Shown here in pieces: positions 10,440 through 23,810 of a DNA stretch of 64,000 nt. Within the stretch, counting starts at the first letter, position 1; each line of letters starts with the position of its first letter. The translations under genes were made by a program, and so were the position numbers. The notes under the pieces were generated by a model that made no database searches, was not told the origin of the DNA, and worked only from the letters and a program-made list of their open reading frames with translations. The stretch comes from Eustoma russellianum (Eukaryota > Streptophyta > Magnoliopsida > Gentianales > Gentianaceae): the NCBI GenBank assembly GCA_036186865.1, contig AP025042.1, positions 31,059,727 to 31,123,726 of the forward strand, given 5' to 3'.

Positions 10440-10649
10440 CCCTCCTATCTCTTGCCCCCTTTTGGCCTTTCTCCAGCATCTGTCCCTCTGAGGAAGAAGC
10501 ATACATAGTGAAGAAAACTTAGATCAAGATATTTCGCGCACAATATACAAGTAGAGTGTGTAAAAAATGAGTGTATTTTGCAGTCCCAAGTACTGAGAAA
10601 CAAAAGCAAAAGCAGAGTAGCAATAGAAAAGCAGAAAGAATCATACAAC
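10440..10649 (+). promoter_or_regulatory. Putative core promoter and 5' UTR with short uORF
   Basis: A pyrimidine-rich patch (about 10441-10493) of the kind found in plant core promoters precedes the RLP4-like start codon by about 160-200 bp. No clear TATA box was seen. A nine-codon upstream ORF (ATG at 10567, TGA ending 10596) would lie in the leader if transcription starts upstream of it. Transcription start unknown. Confidence 0.35.
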
Positions 10650-13600
10650 ATGATTAGCCTTAGAGTGCCCTCATTATTTTTCTGCTTCTTCTTGTTATGC
10701 TTCTTGTCAAATCTGAACCCTGCCTTTTCTCGAGGTAAAGCCTGTTTTTCCTACTTCATTTTTAGCAAGGCTTTTGTTCTTTAATGAATTTAATATCGCT
10801 CAAGTTGCTTTCTTGAACTCAGTCACTAGTCATATCCGGGATATTTTATGTGTTTGTTTAAGTAATTTTGGGTCAAATCTAAGTGGGTTACGGTATAGGA
10901 AAAACCAAGTGGGCAGTGATTTTTAGTAGTGCTATTATGTGTTTGCTTTCTTTTTATGACATACTTGTTCTAGAATGTAGGAAATTGGTTATTTTTTTCA
11001 CAAAGTTTCCACCTTTATTAAGTATCTCAACTGAAATTGCTGCTGGATTAAGGGTATTGGTTGTTTGCAAGTTATGTCGGGGGAAATTGGAGACTTGATC
11101 CAGTTATTGAAATTTAGCACATTTTGTAGGACTACAGTTGTTTCTGCTGCAAGTGTGTGAGTTCACTTCTAAGCTACCTATTTTGTTCTGCAGCACCATA
11201 CGTTTTGCGGATAAACTGTGGAGCTCGTACTAATATCAGAACTCCCCCCACGAATACTCTATGGTATAAGGATTTTGCATATACAGGAGGTATTCCTGCT
11301 AATGGAACACAGCCAAGCTTCATAACACCACAGCTTAAGACCTTACGCTATTTTCCCTCATCGGAGGGCCCTGAAAACTGTTATAACATCAATAGGGTGC
11401 CCCATGGACATTATACAGTTAGGATATTCTTTGGGTTGGTTGCAGAACCTAGTTTTGACAATGAGCCTCTTTTTGATGTGTCTGTGGAGGGGACACTAGT
11501 TTATTCTTTGCCATCAGGTTGGAGCAATCATGATGATGAGCGAGCGTTTGTTGAAGTGATTATGTTCCTCGAGGATGGTACTGCATCCCTTTGTTTTCAC
11601 AGCACTGGCCATGGAAGTCCAGCGATAATGGCAATTGAAATTCTTCAAGTGGATGGTAGGTCATACTATTTTGGCCCTAGTTATGGCAGAGGTTCTGTTC
11701 TCAGAACACACAGAAGAGTTAACTGTGGGGCTCAGAAGTCCAAGTTTGACGTTGATTACAGTGGTGATGTATGGGGAGGGGACCGATTTTGGAATTCCAT
11801 AACAACTTTTGGCCGTGGTTCTGATGGTGTCATAACTTCCACAAACAAAATCAAGCAAACTTCTTTGTCACCTAACTTCTATCCCGAATCTCTGTATCAA
11901 TCTGCTATTGTTAGTACTGATAATGAGGCAGATATAGAGTTCACTGTTGATGTTGATCCAGGTAGAAATTACTCCGTATGGTTACACTTTGCAGAAATTG
12001 ATCCTTCTGTGACCAGTGAAAAACAAAGGGTCTTCGATGTTATAATTAATGGCGACATTGTATTTCATGATATTGACATTGTAAGCATGGCTGGAGGTGT
12101 TAACAGTGCGCTAGTGTTAAATGCATCAGTTGTTGTCAGTGGCAGAACTTTGACCTGCACCTTGCACCCTACGAAGGGAAATCATGCAATTATTAGCGCC
12201 ATTGAGATTTTTGAGGTCATAGCTGCAGAAGCCAAGACATTAATTGGTGAAGGTATGTGTACAATTTGTATTTGGTTCGATGCTTTGTTTTCCTATTCTT
12301 TCTTTTCTTTTGGTTTTCTTATCCGATAATTTTAGGAGCTTATACTTTGTGGCCTAGCTTTCTACTAATTTTTGCCCCTTCTGAAAGATATATTATTCAT
12401 GGGCTATTGTAACAGGAATGAGTAGGGATCAAAATTATTCGCCCCTTCAGATGAAAGCGGAGTCACATAGACTTGAATCTACATAGCAAACAAAAACCTG
12501 TTTTAGTACCTTCTACCTTTTTAGAGAATTTCGTTATGGAACTTAGAAAAATAAATTTGACTCTCACAGATATCTTTTCTGTGTAACATCTGGATGAGCA
12601 ATGCTTTTATGGTGGCTCTTGCTACTTGAGAAAATGTTCTATAGTTTGGTCTAATTGATCTCAAGCTTGAGCTCAGTGCTTGGGTGAAAAATCCACCTGG
12701 TATGAGTATTCAAAAATATGGTTGCAGCTCAACAAGCTGTAATCCAATATATTTGGTATTAAGTTTCTTAAGCAGTCTCACAAAGATTGTTTCATTGAAC
12801 AGGTTGAAACTTTACAAGTGTTTGAGCTTTTTCTTCTCCCAAGGGCTGAGCTTTAAATGAGCATTTTATGGTTTGAGTGACTTTTTTTTTAACTTTGAGC
12901 TTAGCAAATTCTAAAATAAGCTTGATTTTATAAGCTTAATGTTTATCTTAGCTCGTATTATTTGATGTCCTAGTTGCGTCTCATGGTCCTGGTTTGTCAC
13001 AATTTATATATTTTTTAGCTACCATTATTACGTCTTGCTGCTTGGTGGTTTTTATTTTATAATTTTTGGGCAATATTTGACTTTGGAACTGAAGTATTTT
13101 GTTAATATATGTGGTTAGAGGCATAAGTTGGCCTTTATTTCCTCTTGAATTGGACTTGAAATTTTTTAGCACAGTTTGATATAAATGGGAGAAGGGCAGA
13201 GTTTAATTTGAAAGACATTGTGGAGAGAGGAGATTTGAGCTCCTCTGTAGCAGTTGGTTCTGAATGATGAACTAGTTTTTTAGACTATTAAGTCCACAGT
13301 GGACACACTATATCAGTTAGAGTCCTCTTGATAATGCTACTAATGCTTACTCGTATATGCATAGGATATCAGAGGAGATCTGACTCTAACAATTTCTGTA
13401 ATTCTATGTTAAATGAACTTTTGAACTTTGTTATTTATGTATTCCCAGGCTGCATACATTAAGCCATATAATCACTTACAGAAAAATAGATATCTAGATA
13501 TTAGTCCACAGTATCTCATGTGCCAAATACTGCCTTTTGTAGTGTATAAGCTGATATTTGTGGGATAATCCTTCTTCAGGCCCCTTGAAATTGTAATTTT

Positions 13601-16600
13601 AGTGCACTGTTCTGCTTGCTTTCATCTATGGCTTGTGTTCATCAAAATTTATTCTCTTGGTTTCTTTTCCCCTTCACAGTTAGGGCCTTACAGACCTTGA
13701 AGAGTGCACTGGGTCTTCCTCTTCGTTTTGGATGGAATGGAGATCCATGTGTTCCCCAGGAGCATCCATGGACTGGAGCAGATTGTCAATTTGACAGAGT
13801 TTCAAATAGTTGGGTCATTGATGGACTGTATGTTTTGATCTTCTGTGGTTTTTATGACTCACTATCTGAGACGTGTTTAATTTAAGTCACCCTCTTTTGC
13901 TTCTAGTTTCTCTCTTTTTCAACGTGAAAAGTTCTTGAAGTTGTCAACCAGTTCACTTTGTCAATGTGAAGCTTTGCAATTAAGGGAGTTCATATCCTGA
14001 TGGATGAGTCGTCATATTAATAGACTTTCTCGATTAAACTAGCTAAATTTCTGCAATAATAACTGGACTTCCCTGCCTTTTTCAAGCTGCTATAGCTTGG
14101 CCAACTAGAAGGGCCGAAGACTTCAGTGACCAACTCTCCCCTAGTTCTTTCTCTTTTGTCTTCATTTTTCAAATGGTACAATGTGGCATGTTCACCATAG
14201 TATAGCTGAAACCAAACTACTTCTACCAGGGTACCTGAGGCGATGTGAAGCGGCAAAGCTTAGTTTGATCATTGATCAACTACTAATCATCCTAATAGTT
14301 TATGATGAGTCATTACAAAGATAACACATTGGGTGGATCTATACTTGTCCGTCTATTTTAAGTATGGGGTTCCCACTTGCAAGACACTCATCATCTAGTT
14401 GTTATTATCTTATTGATAAATTAATAGTTGCTCATTTGATCACCAAAAATTTGCAGTGAGCATTGTCAGGTGTTTCCTATCTTTCACTATTAGGAAAAGA
14501 TGTATGGCATGTTAATCATTAGGTAATGGAAATGAGTTGAACATTGATCAATTTGAGAAATAGTATTTAGAAAAGACCCCATCAATCCATCAAAAAATCT
14601 TCATGTTTCGAGTCCTACCCAATATGTTTGCCCCATTTTCTATGTTAAAGCTGTAAGAAGGTTATTATTTTCTTTGTCGTTTTTGTTTCCAACAATGCAA
14701 AGAACTGCCTTTGTGTAAAAAGCATAAGCTCATGTGTCTTTACAGCCGAGGGTCTTCTGGACATATATTCTTCCTGTCTTGTATTCTTGTGTGTTTTCCT
14801 GTTACTTCTGTAGGATATGGTGCAAGTTGCACCTGTTTCTATCTTAGTCTGATTTGTACTCCAATGACAGTGATCTTGACAACCAAGGCTTGAGAGGCTT
14901 CTTACCAAATAGCATATCCAATTTGCGGCATCTCCAAAACATGTAAGTTAATGGAATACGCATCAGATTTTTATATGTTATTATTATTATTTTTTCTGGG
15001 GTAAGCATCAGATATTTTAGAGTGCAAATACACATTTTCTATGATCTGGAAGAACACATCACTTGCCATTTTGAGAATGTCCTTGGTCTCATTGGCCTTT
15101 TGGCATTTTGGATTATTGGACAGTCAGGACTATGGTTTCTTGATATTCCTTATTTGCATTACATGCATCCTTATACTTTCTTAATGTATTCCCAAGGGGT
15201 TGCCTCAACTTATATGATAAATTTGCTAAATTTGACTTGTACTGCTGTAGAAACTTGAGTGGTAACAGCATCGGTGGCCACATTCCTTCGGCGCTTGGAA
15301 ATGTTACCAGCCTGGAGACTTTGTGAGTAAAAGTTCTGTTGCTAGTATCTTTTTGAAGTAGTTGTTTGGAAATCTTTCTAAGATACTGGTTTCATACTTT
15401 TCGACACCATTTTTCCATATTCAGATAATCTTTCTCTTTTGATATTTCCAGAATGAGACTGAAAGAGCACAAAGAAAGGGAAAAAAAGAAAAACCATATG
15501 TTTTTCTTAAAACCCGGAATTTGTTTAGTTGGATCGGATTTCATGTTATGTAACTACATATGTTCTTAGTTGACCACCTGTCCACACAACTAGGGCTTGA
15601 TATACCCGCCCTCCACCCCTTGCTGACTGATGTTTATGTCCCTTCCAAGCTGTCCTAACGTGTTCCAAGAACACTATACTGTGCCTCAGTTTACATTTTA
15701 CCTTTTGCATATGACTTCTGTACACCATTTTTGTAAATATAAGTCTTGTGCAGGGATCTTTCATACAATTACTTCAACGGTTCAATCCCTGAAAGCCTTG
15801 GGCAATTGACTGCATTAAAAATATTGTAGGTATTCGGAATTTTTCTTACAATGTTCACATGATACTCCAGAATTCTAATAAATTCTATCATTTTCTGTTT
15901 GCTTGGTGTAGAAACCTGAATGGAAACTCTCTCTCGGGAAGGGTACCAGCTGCACTAGGAGGACGGTTATTGCACAGAGCTAGCTTCAAGTATGTTAATT
16001 CGGTTCAATGATTTTTTTTAACTTGTATTTCCCCTTAATTTAAGACACTGAATAAAAAAATCAGGGTAAACTTTGGATCAAACACGTTATGATACCCGGA
16101 GTTGGGATATAGCTGAAACTTGCTGTGATCTAGGGTATTCAATTCACCAACTCAAAACAGTCTGTCTGAGATAAATTTCCCATGATCAATTTTGCTAGAC
16201 TTGACCATGACGCCTTTCAATTGGTGTCAAAACTATCTTTTGAAACATTTGGATGCCAGCATTGGTTTCCGGATGACCCAATGAAAGGAGTTAGTTCCAA
16301 CTCCTTACCTTAAAATTAATTCTAAGCTAGCTGTCAATGTGCATAAATGAGGGCTTGAGTTAGCCTTTTAAAGGTACATGGATTATTTCATAAGGGCATG
16401 GGATAGGAGTTTCATTAACAGCTATTAACTGGCAGGATGAGGTGAGTTATGCCTTCTCAACTGGCTTTGGTGCCTCTTTTGTATGATTGAAATATTTCTG
16501 CTCACTGAGGAGAAAAGACAAAAGAAAGAGAGCACACAAAAATTTGACCGTAGCTTGTCAACGGGCTCATTGAGTAGCCTGTAAGATTTTCTGAATAATA

Positions 16601-17500
16601 TGCTTTCTGGTGTGCTTCTGGTGGTTTCATGAGTTAGAAGTGTTTGTTATTTAGTAGGAATCATAAATTTGAAATGCAATAGACTCACTTTCAGAACTTC
16701 CAATGCAGCTTTACAGATAATGCTGGTCTGTGTGGCATTCCTGGATTACGATCTTGTGGCCCTCACCTCACTGCTGGAGCAAAGATTGGAATTGGATTGG
16801 GAGTGTGCGTCTGTTTACTTCTTTTAGTTACCTGCATTATTTGCTGGTGGAAAAGGCGACAAAATATTCTCAGAGCCCAGAGAATTACAGGTAAAAAGAA
16901 TCCGCCTTTCACACTTTCAACCTTCCCTCTTGCATCTATATCTGTTATTTTGTTCTCCTCTCAGTGAAGCTTCAGATTTTGCTCATGTTGTTGAATTACA
17001 AACGTCCTAAACAATGTAGTAAGCAGTGGCTGAAGTATTCTCATCTATGTAAAGGGCATTACCTTCTTTTTCTGCCCCAAGTAAATCGTACCTATGTGCT
17101 GCTACCTAAACTCGTTGTCCAAAGTCTTAGCAGCAGTTTCTGATTTGCCTATAATCTGTGTGACAACACTGTAAATAGCCACTGCGATAAACATCCTGGT
17201 TCTTATGCAAAAGTTTGTTTCATGTGCTGGGAAAATAGTTTTATGAAAAAGGAGAGGCTTTGGTGCCAAGCAGAACCTCAAGAATCTTGTTCTGTATGCC
17301 CATGATGCCTGTATTCTTCTTACAAGTGGGATATTAGATTTTCATTTCATTTGAGTGACCGTCTTTTTCTTGTTTCAGCAAGAGATGCCCCATACGCGAA
17401 AGCAAGAACACACTTCTCGCGTGATGTGCAGCTGGCTCGTCATCACAACCATGAAAATGCTCGAACAGCTGCAGAGAATGGTCCTAGCTTGCTTGCATGA
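10650..17500 (+). CDS. RLP4: Receptor-like protein, malectin-like plus LRR (RLP4 type), 9 exons
   Basis: Exons: 10650-10734, 11194-12252, 13680-13827, 14871-14942, 15251-15322, 15754-15825, 15912-15989, 16709-16890, 17379-17500. All introns are GT-AG and the phases join to 629 codons plus TGA. Residues 1-28 form a hydrophobic signal peptide. A malectin-like region follows (about 30-385; LRINCG at the start, RVNCG about halfway, SVWLHFAEID near the end). Next come a WNGDPCVP...W-x-G-x-x-C cap and LRRs encoded by 72-bp exons (LSGNSIGGHIPSALGN, LSYNYFNGSIPESLGQ). One membrane helix (IGIGLGVCVCLLLLVTCIIC) and a short cytoplasmic tail ending ENGPSLLA complete it. There is no kinase domain. Domain order, length and tail match the plant RLP4 group of plasma-membrane cell-wall-binding receptor-like proteins. 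The ligand is unknown. The gene appears intact. Confidence 0.93.
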
Positions 17501-17769
17501 ATTCTGCTACCGAACCTGTGTTTGCCCATCTCTCAAATTGCTGGCCGGAGTAAATTCTGCGGTTGAATTAACTATGGCAATCATCCTTCCACACATCAAG
17601 AAAACAATCGTATAGAGAAGGACAATGGGGGATGGTTAGATCTTGGAAGACTGGATAGTTTTTTATTTTTTGAAGGTGATGTCTCAGTTGAAAGAACCTT
17701 GTATATTCATCTCTTTCTTCTCAGCAGGGATGATAGTTGTCCAATGTACAAACATTTTGTAGAGACTTG
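17501..17769 (+). other. Probable 3' UTR and terminator region of the RLP4-like gene
   Basis: Sequence after the stop codon, with T-rich stretches and TTGTATATTCATCTC. No canonical AATAAA was found. An antisense SINE copy starts at about 17770 and so marks the likely distal limit. Confidence 0.4.
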
Positions 17770-17970
17770 ACAGCGACTACAACAACAACATTATCCCATT
17801 GCATTAGAGGCTCCCGCCTATAACGGGGTATGGAGGGTCCGATGTATGCAACCATACTTATGTGTTAGTAACACACATAGGTTGTTTTCCGATGAACTAT
17901 AATGATGCGTCAAGTTATGTTGATTAACTGATACTCCAGAATATTTTGTAAAGACTTGACAATTTTGATT
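17770..17970 (-). mobile_element. TTG-tailed SINE-like repeat, copy 2 (antisense to the gene)
   Basis: On + it begins with the complement of the TTG tail (ACAACAACAACATTATCCC). On minus it then carries TATAGGCGGGAGCCTCTAA, CATACATCGGACC, GTGTTACTAACACAT and, further 5', CTTGACGCATCATTATAG. It is nearly full length compared with the copies at 34600 and 42260. Confidence 0.65.
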
Positions 17971-18659
17971 TAAAGAAGAATGCATATCCTCATGCTCTTC
18001 GGCACCAAAAGTATATTTTAGCGTTTTAGCCATTAATTTGATTGGTAGGTACCTTAGGTACTTCTCCGTTTTAGAAATATGGTTTTCCATTTTAGAAATA
18101 TTGTCATACACGGTGAAACACAGTTCTTAAGATATCATTTAAGACAAAATTGTGAAACATGTTCTTTTAGAATTTAGTCTTAAATGATCTCATAACTAGT
18201 TTTATAAAATAATGTACAATTTAATAATGTTTCTTAAACTAGATCATTTATAATAATGTTCTTGTCATAGTATATTACTGAGACTACATGTCTGACCAGC
18301 CATGTTATAGTTTTGGGAATGAGAGTAACGTTTAATTTGATTAACTATGGAAGAAGAACAAAACTGAGTTAAAATTTTATTGAAGTTGTATAAAGCCAAA
18401 TTATTTAAATATGTGCCACAATTTTAAACCATGGTGAAAATTGAGAGGAACATATGAAAGGGATATTGCCGGAGTACCAGATGTTGCAACGGAGGTTGAC
18501 GATTAAGGAGAGTTCTAGTCAAAGCCGAGAAATCTTACCGACGAAGATGGAGTCTTCGTAAATAGATTATTGCCCATGCGTTTTAGATTCTGTAGTCTTT
18601 TATTTGCTCATCATTTACATATCCATCATGACGGCCGAACCCCCCTTCCCCCGCCTATT
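17971..18659. other. Intergenic, no gene recognised
   Basis: AT-rich sequence between the SINE and the repeat hosting Copia-B. Nothing coding was seen. Confidence 0.5.
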
Positions 18660-18767
18660 ATAGGTAGAGAAATAGTTTATATTGGAACATAAAAGCGAAA
18701 TCCCTCGCCTTGAGTCCCACTGCTTCCAAGAGCATTGTGTAAGATACTTACGCAGTGATCCACACAA
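18660..18767 (+). repeat. Dispersed repeat D, left part (host of Copia-B)
   Basis: It ends GCAGTGATCCACACAA and continues after Copia-B at 24041 (CACAAGGTGTCCC). Other copies are at 24118-24275, 40775-40970 and 59295-59460. Shared phrases are CGCCTTGRGYCCC, AGCATTGTG, TCCAGCGGCCTCYTA and CAGTGATCCACACAA. The type is unknown. Confidence 0.6.
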
Positions 18768-19003
18768 TGTTGACAGTCCGTGATTGAAGGGATACACGTA
18801 ATACTTGCCGAGATTGAAGAAATACGAAAAGGAAGATTTGACTGATTGATTTGATTGTAATTAATACTGCGATTGTAATTGTGATTGTAATTGATAGTTA
18901 CCTTACATAGATACAGTAGAAGGCCTATAAACAGTGTACAATATTCATTGAGAAATATACGAAAAACATACAGTTTCTTCCTATACTACTTGTTTTCTTC
19001 ACA
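18768..19003 (+). repeat. Copia-B 5' LTR
   Basis: 236 bp, TGTTGACAGTCC to TTCTTCACA. GGCCTATAAACAG near 18919-18931 is a likely TATA box. It differs from the 3' LTR at four sites by eye. Confidence 0.95.
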
Positions 19004-19015
19004 TGGTATCAGAGC
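19004..19015 (+). other. Copia-B primer-binding site
   Basis: TGGTATCAGAGC directly follows the 5' LTR and is complementary to the 3' end of plant initiator methionine tRNA, the usual Copia primer. Confidence 0.93.
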
Positions 19016-19253
19016 GGGTTCGTTCCAATTGAACCCAATCCGCCATTTTTGAAGAAGTGTTTGGCTCAGAGGAGTGTTGCATCATAGCCATAACCATTCC
19101 CTGACCAAGTATCATACCCGTCTTAATTTGTGTCATTAAGGCTCAGATTAGTATCATCACTGTCTTCCTTTTACCTTGTCTCGGCCTACCGTCGATCAAG
19201 TTGCTCTGCTCAAACCAGTTTTTTGTTTTTCCCTGAAAAAACCATTAACCAAG

Positions 19254-20420
19254 ATGTCACAAACACCAGAAAATTCTGCAACCCAACCAGAAAGCTCAGA
19301 AACGAAACCTCACTTCCCTGCCAACTTTGATTTATCCGAACAGTTTGCCAAATTTCTCCAGCAAAGCATGAATCCTCAGCCACCCGTACCAAACCCGTCC
19401 ACCAATCTGGTACTAAAAGTGAAACTCACAAGTACCAATTATCCGCTGTGGTGCAGACTGATGAAAATAGCACTTGGAGACAGGGGAGGAGCGCCCACAT
19501 TATAGGGGTTCCTCCACCCCCCTGCCAACTGATCAAGCCTATGCTACATGGGAACAAAGTGATCAGTTAGTATTTACCTGGCTAATTGACAACATTGATG
19601 ACAGTCTCGTCAACAATGTCTCAAGGTACTCTACTGCCAAAGCTCTTTGTGATGGATTGGCAGTAACATACGGGTCAGGAGGAGACTCCCTGCAAATTTT
19701 TGACCTTCACAAACAGTGTTACACTCTTAAACAAGGAGGTCGACCACTTGAAGTGTTATGGGACCAGTTTCATGGCTTATGGATGGCTATAGATTCCATG
19801 GACCCAAATCCAATGGAATCCCCGAATGATATAGCCATTTATACCAAAAAAATTACAGGAACAGAGACTCTATCAACTGCTCCTAGCAGTTGATGAACAT
19901 TTTTCAGATACAAAAAAGGAGATCTTGAAGAGAGAACCGAGACCAACCGTGGAAATGGCATACAATGAGTTACGCCGTTCCAATCCCCAGAATGGAGTGC
20001 TATTCATCACCCCATCAGACAACCAGTCATCACTTGGGGTGGGTCAAGGTCTGATGATGAAACCATCAGACAACGCAAACAAACAACGCAAAGGGACAGA
20101 AAGGCAGACTCCACCACCACGCTCAGGCCAACTATCACGGCGCGGGGTGGAGGACAAATCTCACTTGGAGTGTAGTCATTGTAAACAAAAGGGACACACA
20201 AGGAACAAATGTTTCAAAATCCATGGATACCCCGATTGGTGGGGCGAATTCGCGAAGAAGGGAAAGGCATCAGTAGCTCAGACCACTGAAGGTAATGGTG
20301 GAACTCAAGAACATGATGGAGGAAGAAATTCACAGAAACCCCAGGAACCAGAAGGAGCAGCAATGGCTGCGTCTGGAAGAGAAAACGCAAAGGAGGCCGC
20401 CGCAGGTACTGGGGTTAGGG
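19254..20420 (+). pseudogene. Copia-B gag, frameshifted
   Basis: Starts MSQTPENSATQPESS in the leader downstream of the primer-binding site. The retrotransposon Gag N-terminus is visible (VKLTSTNYPLWCRLMKIALG, about residues 60-79). The UBN2-type middle (LVFTWLIDNIDDSLVNNV) comes next, then the zinc knuckle ECSHCKQKGHTRNKCFKIHG with its C-x2-C-x4-H-x4-C pattern. The frame changes near 19480, again near 19860-19925 and a third time around 20420-20450 before protease, so no single Gag can be made. Gag would form the particle and bind the RNA. Neighbours are the 5' LTR upstream and pol downstream. Confidence 0.85.
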
Positions 20421-23400
20421 TATCTCGCCTTAAATACTCTAGGTTTTCAGAATATTGCACACCCGGCCCCTGCTTTCACTTGTAATGTTATTTCTGGTCC
20501 TGTTATTTCCGGAAACACCAATTTAACCCCTCCTTTAACAGGAGTTCTGTCCAGACCCTCCCAGTTTCACAAATATCCTGTTAACCCCCAAAAACTTCCC
20601 TCCTCAACAAATCCGCCCCCCACTTCCAACCCAATGCCTAAAGAACCCTCCACAATGTCTAAATTACACCTTCAGTCCCTTTGCCATACCATCCAAAGCA
20701 AATCCCCATGGATCTTCGATTGTGGATCCACAGATACAATGACTAATGACCCCACAGATCTACTAACCCATACTCCCCCATCTAAAACAACTGTCGAAAC
20801 TGCCAATGGCGCCATAGTCCCTGTTAATGGAGGTGGATCCATCTCTATTACCCCTACTATCACCCTTAACAACTGCCTCTATGTCCCCTCTTTATCTACG
20901 AAATTGTTGTCCGTCAGCCAACTTACTAAAGAATTAGACTGTATTGTTATGCTATATCCTAATTTCTGCCTTTTGCAGGACATTTATACGGGGGAGATCA
21001 TTGGGCGTGGTACTGAACGCCGAGGGCTGTACTTTGTTGATGCGGTGGCATAACAGGGACAGTCTAATCTTGCTACCGAGACGGCAAGTCGTCAGGTGTG
21101 GTTGTGGCATCGCCGACTAGGTCATCCATCATTTGGTTATTTACACCGTTTGTTTCCTACATTATTTACATCCAAGCCTACTACTTTTACTTGTGATACA
21201 TGCCTCCAGGCAAAACAAACTCGGGCGTCTTATCTTGCCAATAATACACGTGTTAATCACATGTTTGATTTAATTCATTCTGATGTTTGGGGCCCTTCTC
21301 CATACAGTACATCTCTTGGGTTTCGTTACTATGTCATTTTTGTCGATGATTTTTCCCGTATGACGTGGTTATATATCATGAAGCATAAATCTGAAGTCTC
21401 TCAAAAGTTTGTTCACTTCTATAAAATGATTCATACCCAGTTCGATACAAAAATCAAAATCCTTCGCTCTGACAATGGAGGCGAATACCTCACTGGAGAT
21501 CATATACAGTTCTTTCGTTCAAATGGCATCATACATCAAACTACTTGTTCCTATACCCCCGAACAAAATGGGGTTGCCGAAAGAAAAAATAGAATTCTTC
21601 TTGAAATGACTCGAGCCATGATGTTTGACTCTCACGTCCCGATGAGTTTTTGGCCGGAGGCTGTATCCACCACAACCTACCTTCTTAACCGACTTCCTAG
21701 CAAAATCCTTGACTATAAAACCCCCCTTCAAACCTTATCCACTCAGCATGACATACCCTCTGTTTTCACCCTACCCCCGCGCGTGTTTGGCTGTATGGTC
21801 TTTATCCATACCCCTAAACACGAGCGTAGTAAACTTGACCCTTGTGCCAAACGCTGTATCTTTGTTGGCTATGCTTCCTCCCAAAAAGGCTGCCGCTGCT
21901 ACAACCCCCATACCCACCGCATCCATGTTACCATGATTGTGTGTTTCTTGAAACTGAATACTATTATCCTACCCACTCTCGGGTTCAGGGGAAGCCCACT
22001 TATCCAAATAATGGAACCCTCGATTGGTTGGTACCACAATCCGCGTGTCCGACAGCTGTTCCAACACAGCAAGTAGATGGCGCCGACTGTGCTATAGCTC
22101 CCGACAACGTACCACCTGAGGATACAGTACCACCCAATGATCGCCCCCAGACGGGTGAGCTGCCGGAGGCAAGATTTTTTGATAGTATCAATGAACAGTC
22201 TAATACTGACACTGAACATGACTTGAGTCCACACACGCCCACTGAAAATACCTTGAACACACATATACCAATTGACTCTGCTGTACCCTACAGTTCTCTG
22301 GAAACACATACAGATAATAACATTACTCTTGAGCAGCAACAGGTACGGGTTTTACCTCCCAGAATGAAAAGAGGAGTTCCGCCTCAACGGTACTCTCCCT
22401 CCCAAATGTCAAAAACTTCAAGGTATCCAATTAATACATCGTTAGAAGGAATTTCTGATCTTGCTCGAAGTTTCCTTGTGTCTTTGTATTCAGAACAGGT
22501 ACCACGAACTGATGAAGAAGCCCAGAATCAACCAGCATGGAAAGAGGCGATGAACACTGAAATGGAGGCCCTTGAGAAAAGTGAGACGTGGGAAAAATGC
22601 ATTTCTACATGGCAACCTTGAAGAAGAGGTATATATGGATCCTCCCCCTGGTTTTTCTGCAGGTTTTAAACCAAGAGAAGTGTGCAGGTTAAAAAAGGCT
22701 CTGTATGGACTTAAGCGATCTCCCCGAGCATGGTTTGGTAGATTTACTGGAGTTATGAAAAAGGATGGGTACCGACAGAGTAATGCTGATCACACACTTT
22801 TTGTCAAGAGACGGAATGATCTGGTAACATTCTTGATTATCTATGTTGATGATATGGTAATTACTGGAAATGACTCCCAAGAAATGCGTCGTCTTCGGAA
22901 GCACTTGTTTAATGAATTTGAAATGAAAGATCTTGGCAGGTTAAAGTATTTTCTTGGAATTGAAGTCCTAAGATCAGAAGCAGGGATCTATATATCGCAG
23001 CGAAAATATATTTTGGATCTACTCACAGATGTGTGGATGATTGATTGCAAACCATGCGACACGCCTATGGCCATGAATCATAAGTTGGAAATAGTTGATG
23101 GAGCAACATCTACGGACAAGGGACGATATCAGCGGTTAATTGGAAAGTTAATCTATTTATCACATACACGGCCTGACATTGCTTTTGCCGTAAGCGTAGT
23201 AAGCCAGTTCATGCACAGTCCTCAAGAACATCATATGGATGCAGTAACACGTATTTTGCGATATTTGAAGGCCACGCCAGGGAGAGGTATTGTGTTTCGA
23301 AACAATGGGCACTTAGGAATTCAAGCATATACAGATGCTGATTGGGCAGGTAGTCTTGTGGATCGAAAATCCACATCCGGATACTTTACGCTTGTCGGGG

Positions 23401-23810
23401 GAAATCTTGTGAAATAGAGAAGTAAGAAACAGAAGGTTGTCGCCCTATCAAGTGCTGAGGCAGAATTCCGTGGAACTGTGAAAGGCATCACAGAAATATT
23501 ATGGATTCAGAAGCTGTTTAGAGACATTGGATTACAAATAAATCTGCCTACTCCGTTGTTTTGTGACAATAAAGCGTCCATTAGTATATCAGAGAATCCG
23601 GTACAACATGACCGGACTAAGCATATAGAGATTGACCGGCATTTTATCAAAGAAAAATTAGAAGGAGGATTAATTGAATTACCATATGTCTGTTCAGAAG
23701 ATCAATTAGCAGATGTGTTGACAAAAGCGGCAAATGGAAGGGCGTTTGAAATGGTCTTGTCCAAGTTGAACATTGTTGATCCCGCTGTTCAACTTGAGGG
23801 GGAGTGTTGA
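20421..23810 (+). pseudogene. Copia-B pol (protease, integrase, RT, RNase H), broken and deleted
   Basis: Protease: WIFDCGSTDTM near 20710 (DCGST in place of the usual D-S/T-G). Integrase: pre-integrase HRRLGHPSFGYLH, then a core with LIHSDVWGP, ILRSDNGGEY and PEQNGVAERKNR (DDE residues present). RT: KKALYGLKRSPRAWF and YVDDMVITGND are present, but sequence jumps at about 22595 from ETWEK to AFLHGNLEEEV, removing roughly 90 codons with the first catalytic Asp. RNase H: AYTDADWAGS, then SSAEAEFRG and DNKASISI. Lesions: TAA at 21051-21053, a frameshift near 21935, the RT deletion and TAG at 23415-23417 (where the family has Trp). The final stop, 23808-23810, lies inside the 3' LTR start. Confidence 0.88.
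23791..23804 (+). other. Copia-B polypurine tract
   Basis: AACTTGAGGGGGAG immediately precedes the 3' LTR. It is the expected primer for plus-strand synthesis and overlaps the end of the RNase H frame. Confidence 0.85.

Noticed and set aside
12253..13679. Additional exon in the long second intron
   Set aside because: The reading continues correctly across 12252/13680 and no conserved sequence was seen in between.
10650..17500. Receptor-like kinase
   Set aside because: After the membrane segment only about 55 residues follow before the stop; no kinase subdomains are present, so it is a receptor-like protein.
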